From contig JALWTJ010000239.1 in assembly GCA_027082895.1 (NCBI GenBank), positions 1 through 6,314 of the forward strand: 6,314 nt of DNA. Reading direction: 5' to 3'. A program made the position numbers and the translations under genes. Under the pieces are notes generated by a model that did no database searches, was not told the origin of the DNA, and saw nothing but the letters and a program-made list of their open reading frames with translations. Source of the stretch: Hyphomicrobiales bacterium (GTDB taxonomy: Bacteria; Pseudomonadota; Alphaproteobacteria; Rhizobiales; Devosiaceae). Shown here piece by piece: positions 1-6,261 of this stretch; position 1 is the first letter of the stretch, and the number at the start of each line of letters is the position of its first letter.

Positions 1-294
1 GGTGGACACGGCCGGCCGAATGAACTGCATGGTATCATAGATGCCCAGACCTGCCGTCACCACACCCCCCGGCGAATTGATGTACATGGCAATTTCCTTC
101 TTCGGATTGTCCGACTCCAGAAACAGAAGCTGCGCCACGATCAGGGAGGCCATATTGTCCTCCACCACACCGGTCACGAAAATGATCCGCTCCTTGAGCA
201 GCCGGGAAAAGATGTCATAGGCACGTTCCCCCCGGTTGGTTTGCTCCACAACCATGGGCACAAGGTTCATGTAGGTTTCAACGGGGTCTTTCAT
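1..294 (-). CDS. clpP: ATP-dependent Clp protease proteolytic subunit ClpP (N-terminal part, cut by window edge)
   Basis: Serine peptidase subunit of the cytoplasmic ClpXP/ClpAP machine, which degrades unfolded, tagged and regulatory proteins after an AAA+ partner unfolds them. The 98 codons in view begin MKDPVETYMNLVPMVVEQ and contain the conserved blocks RGERAYDIFSRLLKERIIF, LLFLESDNPKKEIAMYINSPGG and YDTMQFIRPAVST (the middle one given here by its ends: LLFLES to INSPGG). The window ends just before the segment that in this family carries the catalytic Ser (GQAASMG), so none of the Ser-His-Asp triad can be seen. A GGAG ribosome binding site (minus strand, 303-306) sits 8 bases ahead of the ATG at 294, supporting this start. 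The gene runs divergently from the P450 gene. The remainder, and probably clpX, would lie beyond position 1; that is inferred from common gene order. Identification is very secure. Confidence 0.97.
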   Translation of the reverse strand, partial: MKDPVETYMNLVPMVVEQTNRGERAYDIFSRLLKERIIFVTGVVEDNMASLIVAQLLFLESDNPKKEIAMYINSPGGVVTAGLGIYDTMQFIRPAVST

Positions 295-589
295 CAGGGG
301 GTCTCCAGAAGGGGAAAGATGCGAATCATGTCGCAGGGTGGCAAAACGGTTCCGCCAATTCCAATCGGCGCCGGGTTAATATCGAGTAAAGCCTATTTAG
401 GCGCCCGCCCGCGCACCCGCAAGCCCGCAGCAGGCCGGATCGGGCGGCACGGTAAATGCCCCATGCCCGCCCTTTGCGACGGCAATATGTTCATTCCGCC
501 TTTCTCCCTTCCGGCACCCCGATACCCCGTTGACATATCCGGGCAACCTCGCGCTGGAACCCGCCCCCATTTGCCGCTAGGTTTCCCCC
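295..589. other. Intergenic region between divergent clpP and P450 genes
   Basis: This gap of 295 bases separates two divergent genes and must hold the promoters of both. No convincing coding frame fits it. Visible elements are the clpP ribosome binding site (303-306), a short palindrome GCCTATTTAGGC (391-402), a TTAA-type pair (375-390) resembling a CtrA box with one mismatch, a GC-rich imperfect inverted repeat (442-447 with 467-472) and a TTGACA hexamer at 530-535 pointing toward the P450. I could not find a good full sigma-70 or heat-shock (sigma-32) promoter for clpP by eye. Confidence 0.6.
530..535 (+). promoter_or_regulatory. Possible -35 element (TTGACA) for the P450 gene
   Basis: A perfect TTGACA lies 55-60 bases ahead of the P450 start codon on the coding strand. 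No good -10 hexamer appears 16-18 bases downstream; the segment there is GC-rich (around 552-558). It is therefore only half of a promoter and could be chance. Confidence 0.3.
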
Positions 590-1837
590 ATGATTCACAC
601 ACCCCCTTTCCGCATCGAAGCGGCCACGCACCAACTGGATTGCAATCCCTCAAATCCCCGGTTCGTTCAGGATCCTTACGCCCTGTATTCCCGGATGCAC
701 GACACCGGCCCCACCCTGTTCTGGAAACAGTACGGCCACTGGTGCTTTGGCGGCTGGAAGGATGTCAACGCCCTGCTGCGCGACAAGCGCTTTGGCCGCC
801 AGATCCTGCATCTGGCCAGCCGCGAGCAACTGGGCTGGCCCGAACCCGAACCCCACCTGACCAACTTTTACCGGAGCGAAAAGCATTCCCTGCTCAATCT
901 GGAACCCCCGGCCCATACCCGCCTGCGCCTGCTGGTCAACCGCGCCTTCGTCTCCCGTCAGGTCGAGCAGTTGCGCCCGGAAGTGGAACAACTGGCCCAT
1001 GACCTGATAGACGGTTTTGAAAATGACGGGAAAAGCGAACTGCTGGCTTCCTATGCCACCCCGATCCCGATTTATGTCATAACCCGCATGCTGGGGATCG
1101 ACACCGCGTTCGGACCGGACCTTCTGGACTGGTCCCACAAGATCGTGGCCATGTACATGTACGGCCGCACCCGCAGGGACGAAGAAATCGCCAACCAGGC
1201 CGCCCGGGAATTTTCCGACTTCCTGCAGAAGTTGATCGACAAGCGGCGCAAAAATCCCGGCACGGATCTGTTGTCGCACATGATTACAACAGAAGCCAAA
1301 GGCGAACATCTGAGCGACGAGGAACTGATTTCAAGCACCATCCTGCTGCTCAATGCCGGTCACGAGGCCACGGTGCACCAGACCGGCAATGCCATCAAGA
1401 CCATCCTGCAAAGCGGTCTTGATCCTGAAAGCCTGTTTTCCTCGGAACAGCAGACCGCCGCCACCATCGAAGAATGCATCCGCTTTGATGCGCCACTGCA
1501 CATGTTCACCCGCTATGCCCTTGAGGACGTGGAACTGGACAACGGCATTTCCCTGAAATTCGGCGATGAAATCGGCCTGTTGCTGGCCTGCGCCAACAAT
1601 GACCCGGACCGTTTTGCCGCACCGCGCACCTTCGATCCCTTCCGAAAGGACAATGCCAATGTCACCTTTGGCGCCGGCATTCATTTCTGCATCGGCGCCC
1701 CCCTGGCCCGGCTGGAAATGCAGGCCGCAACAAAGGTGCTGTTCCAGCGCCTGCCCGGCCTGCGCCTTGCCGAATCCCCGCAATATGCCAGCACCTACCA
1801 TTTCCATGGATTGGAAAAGCTTCATGTCAGCTGGTAG
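590..1837 (+). CDS. Cytochrome P450 (soluble bacterial type, substrate unknown)
   Basis: Heme-thiolate monooxygenase of 415 residues, the usual size for soluble bacterial P450s, with no membrane anchor or signal peptide, so cytoplasmic. Visible landmarks in order: C-helix H109-T-R-L-R113, which contacts a heme propionate; I-helix AGHEAT (256-261); K-helix E295-x-x-R298; meander near NNDPDRF (336-342) and FDPFR (348-352); and the heme-binding loop FGAGIHFCIGA (360-370) with axial ligand Cys367. In the I-helix, acidic E259 is followed by A260 where most P450s have the Thr used in O2 activation. The start is firm at the 5' side: an in-frame TAG at 578-580 lies just upstream and ATG 590 is the first start after it, though the ribosome site is weak (AGG at 579-581). 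The acetyltransferase gene starts inside its 3' end. No ferredoxin or reductase gene is in the window, so redox partners must come from elsewhere. Family membership is certain; the substrate cannot be told. Confidence 0.96.
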   Translation: MIHTPPFRIEAATHQLDCNPSNPRFVQDPYALYSRMHDTGPTLFWKQYGHWCFGGWKDVNALLRDKRFGRQILHLASREQLGWPEPEPHLTNFYRSEKHSLLNLEPPAHTRLRLLVNRAFVSRQVEQLRPEVEQLAHDLIDGFENDGKSELLASYATPIPIYVITRMLGIDTAFGPDLLDWSHKIVAMYMYGRTRRDEEIANQAAREFSDFLQKLIDKRRKNPGTDLLSHMITTEAKGEHLSDEELISSTILLLNAGHEATVHQTGNAIKTILQSGLDPESLFSSEQQTAATIEECIRFDAPLHMFTRYALEDVELDNGISLKFGDEIGLLLACANNDPDRFAAPRTFDPFRKDNANVTFGAGIHFCIGAPLARLEMQAATKVLFQRLPGLRLAESPQYASTYHFHGLEKLHVSW

Positions 1838-2327
1838 GAAACAGCCCTTGCCCCTTCCGCCACCAAGAATCGTCCCCGCGTCCGACCGGCACCTGCAAGC
1901 CATCATCTGTTTGCTGCACAATGACTTTTTGGGGGCAACCCGGGAGTCGACAAACGGCAATTCTGCCCCCTATCAGCAGGCATTTGATGAAATGAAGAAC
2001 GACCCGAACAACAATGTATATGTTGCCGTTCTCCCGGGAAACGGCCCGGATACGGAAAGGGTCGTTGCCTGCTTTCAACTGACATTCATTCCCGGCCTTT
2101 CCCTGAACGGCTGCACGCGGGCGCAAATCGAGGCGGTGCGTGTTCATCCGGATTTTCGCAATAAAGGGCTGGGCAGGTCACTGTTTGATTTTGCCATCGC
2201 ACGAGCCAGCGCAAGAGGGTGCGGGCTGATGCAACTCACCACCAACAATGCCCGCACCGGTGCCCACCGATTCTACGAACAGCTGGGATTTGTTTCCACC
2301 CACACCGGCTACAAACTGGTCCTGTAA
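1824..2327 (+). CDS. GNAT-family N-acetyltransferase
   Basis: Predicted acetyl-CoA-dependent acyltransferase of 167 residues, normal for a single-domain GNAT protein. The acetyl-CoA pyrophosphate-binding motif A is clear: EAVRVHPDFRNKGLGRSLF with R112-N-K-G-L-G117 matching R/Q-x-x-G-x-G/A. Motif B follows as NNARTGAHRFYEQLGF (141-156), including the Tyr151 often used as general acid. The central strand VYVAVL (65-70) and VVACFQLTFIP (80-90) fit the GNAT core. ATG 1824 is chosen because a purine-rich GGAAAAG (about 1813-1818) precedes it at suitable spacing; an in-frame ATG at 1806 is possible but lies deeper in the P450 gene. The first 16 or so residues are Pro-rich and precede the domain. 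The 14-base overlap with the P450 implies co-transcription and probably translational coupling. The acceptor (amino acid, small amine or protein) is not determinable; similarity to small-molecule GNATs is only impressionistic. Confidence 0.88.
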   Translation: MSAGRKQPLPLPPPRIVPASDRHLQAIICLLHNDFLGATRESTNGNSAPYQQAFDEMKNDPNNNVYVAVLPGNGPDTERVVACFQLTFIPGLSLNGCTRAQIEAVRVHPDFRNKGLGRSLFDFAIARASARGCGLMQLTTNNARTGAHRFYEQLGFVSTHTGYKLVL

Positions 2328-2341
2328 AGCTGACCCAAATC

Positions 2342-2379
2342 AAAAACTGCCCGGGACCGGGTTTTCCTGTTGCCGGGCA
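2342..2379 (-). terminator. Possible intrinsic terminator downstream of the nucleotidyltransferase gene
   Basis: Read on the minus strand, TGCCCGG (2379-2373) pairs perfectly with CCGGGCA (2354-2348), and after one more base comes TTTTT (2346-2342). The 18-base loop is long for an intrinsic terminator and the hairpin is about 120 bases beyond the stop codon at 2503. On the plus strand no T-tract follows, so it would not serve the acetyltransferase gene in the same way. The rest of the 2328-2502 gap between the convergent genes shows nothing else I can support. Confidence 0.35.
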
Positions 2380-2502
2380 TTCCCGACCATGCTCCAGCTT
2401 TGCCCGGGCTGCGCCTTTTCAGAGCGCCTCTCCATGCCAATTCCCACCATTCCCGTGGACTGGAACAATTACAGATCATCAAGTAGATTGTGACGGGCAG
2501 GA

Positions 2503-2964
2503 TCAGTTTTGCAGCCGCATCAATTGTTGCGTGCGAGCCAGATCTTTGGGGCGGCCAAACAGCCTGCCAATTTCAATCAACTCCGGGGCACAGGGAACAA
2601 AAACATCCACACCGCCCAGCGCCTTTGGCTCCCGGGTACGTGGCAATATGTCGTGCCATCCCTGCGCCGTTCTCGCCTTCAGTTCAGCCATGAACTCCAC
2701 GGGAATGGCCGGGTTCTGCCATTGAAAGAAAGCCCGGGAACGAAACAGTTCCGCGCCATCGACACTTTGAGTTTTCAGATCCAGACGCTGCAACAACCTG
2801 CATGCATCTTCAAAGCTCACGAGAACATCAATGTCCTTGAGCGTTTGCATGGGCACCCCATGGGCCAAGAACGCCGCCCCGCCAATCAGCCACCAATCAT
2901 CGCGCGCGCCCTGCAGCGCCCCGATCAACTGCGCAAGACTGTCGGTCAAATCAGAACCCATCAT
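2503..2964 (-). CDS. Nucleotidyltransferase-fold protein of unknown function
   Basis: Small soluble protein of 153 residues with features of the DNA polymerase-beta/MNT nucleotidyltransferase superfamily. It has a core glycine pair and acidic pair, W25-LIGGAAFLAHG (GG at 28-29) followed by LKDIDVLVS with D44 and D46, which normally bind the metal ion and triphosphate. A possible third acidic position is E90 in IPVEF; Asp is more usual. Near the C-terminus, LFGRPKDLARTQQLMRL resembles the R-x-KD-x-x-D motif of AbiEii-like and related transferases, with Arg at the usual second Asp. Activity and substrate are unknown. Its ATG (2964-2962) overlaps the last base of the nnr stop (TGATG), so it is almost surely translated with nnr. 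An alternative GTG start at 2967 and an ATG at 2961 are also in frame; GGTGA lies 9 bases ahead of ATG 2964. It could be an orphan toxin-like or housekeeping enzyme; no HEPN or AbiEi-like partner gene is adjacent. Confidence 0.8.
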   Translation of the reverse strand: MMGSDLTDSLAQLIGALQGARDDWWLIGGAAFLAHGVPMQTLKDIDVLVSFEDACRLLQRLDLKTQSVDGAELFRSRAFFQWQNPAIPVEFMAELKARTAQGWHDILPRTREPKALGGVDVFVPCAPELIEIGRLFGRPKDLARTQQLMRLQN

Positions 2965-4445
2965 CACGTGAATTCACCAACAACATCACCAATCAGATCC
3001 ACCAGATCCTCCGCAATCATGCCGGTCCCGCCATAAGCCTCCCCGGCCGCTCCGTGCATATGGACCCCGGCGCAGGCGGCTTCCCATCCCGACATTTTCT
3101 GAGCCAGCAATCCCCCGATGATCCCCGCCAGCACGTCGCCCGACCCCGCTGTTGCCAGCCACGCGGGGGCATTTGCGTTGATGGCGGCACGCCCGTCCGG
3201 CGCAGCAATCACACTGTCCGCCCCCTTGAAAACCACGCAGGCCCCGCTGGCATCCGCAGCCCCTCGGGCACGGGCCAGCTTGTCCTCTCCTTCATCTCCA
3301 AACAGGCGGGAAAACTCCCCCCCGTGCGGCGTCAGCACCACGTCCCGCCCGGGCAGCGCCCGGATGGCCGAAAAGAGCATCTCGGGGCACGCGGCAAAGG
3401 ACGTCAGGGCATCCGCATCAAGTACGCATGCGGCACCACTTTCAAGAACCGCCAGAACCTTCTGCCGCGTTTCCTCCCCCACCCCGCATCCCGGCCCGAT
3501 CACCACCGCGTTCTTGCGGCGATCCGACAAAATATCCTGCAACCCCGAAACATCCCGGAACGGAGACAGCATGATGGAGGTAACATGGCACGCATGAACC
3601 CTGAGCGCCGCCACGTCCCCCACCAGCGTCACCAGTCCCGCTCCGGCCCGTGCTCCCGCCTGCGCACTCAGCCGGGCCGCCCCGGTGGCCAATTCCAGCC
3701 CCGACACCACCACCAGATGCCCGCGATCAAACTTGTTGGCCTCCGGCTCCGGTTCCGGCAAGGCCCAAAGGCCGGGCCCGTTGCGAAACGTATCAAGTTC
3801 GATGTCTGAAAGAATTGATTGCGGAATCCCGATATCCACCAAGGTCCGCTGGCCGCAAAGCCGACGCCCCGGAAAAAGGAAATGCCCCGGCTTGAAACGG
3901 AAGAAGGTCACCGTGTGCGTTGCTGCAATGCAGGTGCCCCGAGGCCGTCCGGTGGCTCCATCCAGCCCACTGGGCACGTCAATGGCCACCACCGGACAGC
4001 CAAGCATATTCACATGCGCGATCAGCAGCGCCAGTTCGCCCCCCACATCCCGGTCCAGCCCGGCCCCCAGCAGCCCGTCAATCACCAGATCGGCATCAAA
4101 GCCGGGGCGCGCCGCCCCGACCGGTCCCTGCCAGCGGGAAAAATTTGCTGCCGCGTCCCCCTTCAGCCTGTCAGTGGAACCAAACGCCAGCACCCGCACA
4201 GGCCAGCCCTTTTCCTGCAACAACCGCGCCACCACATAGCCGTCGCCCCCATTGTTGCCCGGCCCGCACAACACCACGGTCCTGCACGGTGCAAAGGCGG
4301 CAGCAACCGCCTCCACCACCCCCCGGCCGGCATTCTCCATCAGTTCCAGCGAAGGCACCCCGGCGCGGACCGCCAGTGCGTCCGCCCGTGCCATCTGGGG
4401 CGGGGTCAGCAGTTCCACATGCGTTTTTTCGGTCCCTTTTGCCAT
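2964..4445 (-). CDS. nnr: Bifunctional NAD(P)H-hydrate epimerase / ADP-dependent NAD(P)H-hydrate dehydratase
   Basis: Metabolite-repair enzyme: the N-terminal half epimerises S- and R-NAD(P)HX, and the C-terminal half dehydrates S-NAD(P)HX back to NAD(P)H using ADP. Its 493 residues match the fused form (about 500 in E. coli YjeF/Nnr). The epimerase domain (about 1-215) shows GPGNNGGDGYVVARLL (61-76) and AIDVPSGLDG (154-163). The dehydratase domain (about 235-490) shows KFDRGHLVVVSG (238-249), DADAL (343-347), TPHGGEFSRLF (372-382), FKGADSVIAAPDG (406-418) and ATAGSGDVLAGIIGG (431-445), where D437 is the expected catalytic Asp. Both halves look intact. Start: ATG 4445 has a strong GGGGAG site 7 bases upstream (4453-4458), preferred over an in-frame GTG at 4469 that would overlap that site. 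A tig terminator lies upstream, so it likely has its own promoter, and it shares a TGATG junction with the downstream nucleotidyltransferase gene. Confidence 0.96.
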   Translation of the reverse strand: MAKGTEKTHVELLTPPQMARADALAVRAGVPSLELMENAGRGVVEAVAAAFAPCRTVVLCGPGNNGGDGYVVARLLQEKGWPVRVLAFGSTDRLKGDAAANFSRWQGPVGAARPGFDADLVIDGLLGAGLDRDVGGELALLIAHVNMLGCPVVAIDVPSGLDGATGRPRGTCIAATHTVTFFRFKPGHFLFPGRRLCGQRTLVDIGIPQSILSDIELDTFRNGPGLWALPEPEPEANKFDRGHLVVVSGLELATGAARLSAQAGARAGAGLVTLVGDVAALRVHACHVTSIMLSPFRDVSGLQDILSDRRKNAVVIGPGCGVGEETRQKVLAVLESGAACVLDADALTSFAACPEMLFSAIRALPGRDVVLTPHGGEFSRLFGDEGEDKLARARGAADASGACVVFKGADSVIAAPDGRAAINANAPAWLATAGSGDVLAGIIGGLLAQKMSGWEAACAGVHMHGAAGEAYGGTGMIAEDLVDLIGDVVGEFT

Positions 4446-4472
4446 CCGATTGCTCCCCTTCCGGCACACCTT

Positions 4473-4500
4473 ATCTTAGAGCGCGTCCCGGAAAACGGAA
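4473..4500 (-). promoter_or_regulatory. Candidate promoter for nnr
   Basis: On the minus strand TAAGAT (4478-4473) is a reasonable -10 hexamer, with a weak -35-like TTCCGT (4500-4495) 16 bases before it. It lies between the tig terminator and the nnr ribosome binding site, exactly where a promoter would be needed. The -35 match is poor, so this is tentative. Confidence 0.4.
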
Positions 4501-4501
4501 C

Positions 4502-4531
4502 AAAAAAGAGGGCCGCCAGCAATGGCAGCCC
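4502..4531 (-). terminator. Intrinsic terminator of tig
   Basis: Read on the minus strand, GGGCTGCCA (4531-4523) pairs along nine positions, one of them G-T, with TGGCGGCCC (4518-4510). The loop is the four bases TTGC, and TCTTTTTT follows (4509-4502). It begins 28 bases after the tig stop codon. This is a textbook Rho-independent terminator and separates tig from nnr transcriptionally. Confidence 0.9.
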
Positions 4532-4558
4532 CCAAAATGCGTTCAGATCAGGAAAGGA

Positions 4559-5932
4559 TCAGTCGTCGTCTTCCTCGTTGACCAGCTTGAACAGTTCTTC
4601 CCGGCTCATTTCCACTTCGCTGGTTTCCGCCAGTTCCGTCACGAAGGTGACCACCTTGTTTTCGAATACCGGTGCCCGCAACCCGGCCAGCGCCTGCTTG
4701 TTCTTCAGGTAATAGTCATAGACTTCCTGCTCCTGACCAGGGAAGCGCTTGACCTCGGCAATCAGGGCCTGCTGGTGCTCCTCGTCCGTTACCTCGATAT
4801 TGTTGACGTTGCCGATTTCGGCCACCACCAGGCCCAGCCGGACCCGGCGCTCGGCAATCTTTCGGTACTGCTCACGCGCCTCTTCTTCCGTGGTTCCCTC
4901 GTCCGCGAACGACTTGCCGCTCTGCTCCAGCTCCTGCATCACCCGCTGCCAGATGGCCTCGAACTCGTTGTCCACCAGCTGCTGGGGCAGGTCGAACTTG
5001 TGTCCCTCGTCCAGTGCATCCAGCACCAGCCGCTTGACCCGCTGGTTCGACAGGTTTTCGTCATTGATCTTGATCTGGGTTTCCACCATGTCACGCAGCG
5101 CCTTGACATTTTCCAGACCCAGCTTCTTGGCGAACGCGTCGTCAAGTTCCCCTTCCTTGGGCGTATCCACATGCAGGATCTCGACATTGAAAACCGCTTC
5201 CTTGCCCGCCAGTTCGGCGGTGGAATAATCCTCGGGGAACGTTACCTTGACGTCCTTGGTGTCCCCCTTCTTCAGCCCCACGAGCTGTTCCTCGAACCCG
5301 GGAACATACTGACCGGAACCCACGATCACATGGGCATGGTCGCTGCTGCCCCCTTCGAAGGCTTCTCCGTCGATCGTGCCGACAAACTTCATGCCGACCC
5401 GGTCACCATCCACGATCGCGGCCCCTTCCGGCTTTTCCTCATATTCGCGCTGCTCGCGAAACAGGCGGGCCATTTCCTTCTCGATGACCTCCTCGGAGAC
5501 CGGCACCACCGGTTTTTCGATCTTGATCGTCTTGAAGTCCATCAGCTTGACCTCGGGCAGAACCTCGTAGGAAACCGTGAACTCGAGATCGGCTTCCCCC
5601 GAAATCACCCGGTTCAGGATGCCCTGGTCCTCGCTCATGTCCACCTTGGGCTGCATGGCGGGCTTTTCATTGCGCTCCTCAAGGGTCTGCTGGATAGAGG
5701 CGTTCATGGCCTCCTGCATCACCTCGGACATGACCGACTGCCCGTAAACGGATTTCAGGTGGGACATGGGCACCTTGCCCGGACGAAACCCCTTGATGTT
5801 GGCCCGGCTTTTCAACTCGGCGAGTTTTGCATCCTGGCGTGCAATCAGATCGCTGGCGGGAATGACCATTCCCAGTTCGCGCTGCAAGCCCTTGTTGAGG
5901 GTTTCTGTCACTTTGAGAGACTCGGTTGCCAT
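4559..5932 (-). CDS. tig: Trigger factor (ribosome-associated chaperone and peptidyl-prolyl isomerase)
   Basis: First chaperone to meet nascent chains at the ribosomal exit tunnel. The 457 residues are a little longer than E. coli Tig (432). Domains in order: N-terminal ribosome-binding domain (about 1-140) with the signature GFRPGKVP (48-55) that docks on ribosomal protein L23; FKBP-type PPIase domain (about 165-255) with DGDRVGMKFVGTIDGEAFEGG starting at 175 (first residues quoted in part: DGDRVGMKFVGT) and VPGFEEQLVGLKKGD (210-224); and the C-terminal helical cradle (about 260-440) that holds clients, with the usual FDLPQQLVDNE stretch (313-323). The protein ends in an acidic tail, NEEDDD. 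ATG 5932 fits the conserved N-terminus, although its ribosome site is weak (CGGAA about 9-10 bases upstream). It lies 95 bases downstream of a tRNA-Leu on the same strand and ends at a strong terminator. In many bacteria clpP follows tig; here it does not. Confidence 0.98.
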   Translation of the reverse strand: MATESLKVTETLNKGLQRELGMVIPASDLIARQDAKLAELKSRANIKGFRPGKVPMSHLKSVYGQSVMSEVMQEAMNASIQQTLEERNEKPAMQPKVDMSEDQGILNRVISGEADLEFTVSYEVLPEVKLMDFKTIKIEKPVVPVSEEVIEKEMARLFREQREYEEKPEGAAIVDGDRVGMKFVGTIDGEAFEGGSSDHAHVIVGSGQYVPGFEEQLVGLKKGDTKDVKVTFPEDYSTAELAGKEAVFNVEILHVDTPKEGELDDAFAKKLGLENVKALRDMVETQIKINDENLSNQRVKRLVLDALDEGHKFDLPQQLVDNEFEAIWQRVMQELEQSGKSFADEGTTEEEAREQYRKIAERRVRLGLVVAEIGNVNNIEVTDEEHQQALIAEVKRFPGQEQEVYDYYLKNKQALAGLRAPVFENKVVTFVTELAETSEVEMSREELFKLVNEEDDD

Positions 5933-6007
5933 CAGATTTATTCCGTCACTGTTTCAGTTGGAACGACATCATTGCCGTCCCCAATTCAATTCACATGCGG
6001 ACAGCCG

Positions 6008-6028
6008 AAAAACGGGCCGCCACGTTTT
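6008..6028 (-). terminator. Weak hairpin with T-run just after the tRNA
   Basis: On the minus strand AAAACG (6028-6023) can pair with CGTTTT (6014-6009) across an eight-base GC-rich loop, and one more T follows. The stem begins at the last base of the tRNA's CCA. The T's lie mostly within the stem, so it may be a weak terminator or merely part of the 3' trailer. If it does not stop transcription, tig could be reached by readthrough from the tRNA promoter. Confidence 0.25.
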
Positions 6029-6112
6029 GGTGCGGGTGGAGGGACTTGAACCCCCACGCCTTGCGGCACAAGAACCTAAATCTTGCGTGTCTGCCAATTT
6101 CACCACACCCGC
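6028..6112 (-). tRNA. tRNA-Leu (anticodon UAG)
   Basis: A class II tRNA of 85 bases including an encoded CCA (6030-6028). The acceptor stem GCGGGTG (6112-6106) pairs with CACCCGC (6038-6032), followed by discriminator A. The D-arm is the usual GGTGAAATTGGCAGAC type. The anticodon stem CAAGA/TCTTG closes the loop TTTAGGT, giving anticodon TAG (6078-6076), which reads CUN leucine codons. The variable arm forms a short GCC-GCAA-GGC hairpin, as expected for tRNA-Leu. The T-arm has the TTCAAGT loop. It is transcribed in the direction of tig. Confidence 0.97.
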
Positions 6113-6232
6113 CTGAACGCCAGAGGCGCACAGATTCGCCAGCCACCGCACTCCCGGCCCCGAATGGGCCTTGCCGCCCACCAATCTGCCTCAAAGCCCG
6201 TCTTCCGGCGCGCCGCGCTGAAATTTTGCGCC

Positions 6233-6261
6233 GGTCTATCGCGAATTGCACACGCAGTCAA
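6233..6261 (-). promoter_or_regulatory. Candidate promoter for the tRNA-Leu gene
   Basis: On the minus strand TTGACT (6261-6256) is followed after 17 bases by TAGACC (6238-6233), a good -35 with a mediocre -10. It would start transcription near 6226, leaving a 5' leader of about 115 bases before the tRNA, which is long but possible. A perfect seven-base inverted repeat (6205-6211 with 6228-6234) overlaps its downstream edge. I see no gene in the remaining sequence from 6113 to the window end. Confidence 0.4.

Noticed and set aside
442..472. GC-rich inverted repeat GGGCGG/CCGCCC followed by TTT, as a terminator
   Set aside because: Only six pairs with a 19-base loop and three T's, and no gene ends nearby on that strand.
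241..1002. Plus-strand open frame of 253 codons ahead of and within the P450 gene
   Set aside because: It overlaps clpP antisense at its start and the P450 in another frame. The Pro/Arg/Gly-rich translation has no recognisable domain.
1331..1960. Minus-strand open frame opposite the P450/GNAT junction
   Set aside because: It lies fully antisense to two genes with clear family motifs and shows no motif of its own.
2219..3036. Overlapping plus-strand open frames across the convergent gap and the nucleotidyltransferase gene
   Set aside because: They lack ribosome sites and domain patterns and are antisense to a gene with a recognisable nucleotidyltransferase core.
3920..6049. Very long plus-strand open frame (709 codons) across nnr and tig
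   Set aside because: It is the antisense shadow of two strongly supported minus-strand genes in GC-rich DNA. Its Pro/Arg-rich then Leu-rich composition has no domain-like pattern and matches antisense reading of tig.
6028..6112. tRNA-Leu as an integration site for a mobile element
   Set aside because: tRNA-Leu genes are common attachment targets, but no integrase gene and no direct repeat of the tRNA 3' end was seen elsewhere in the window.
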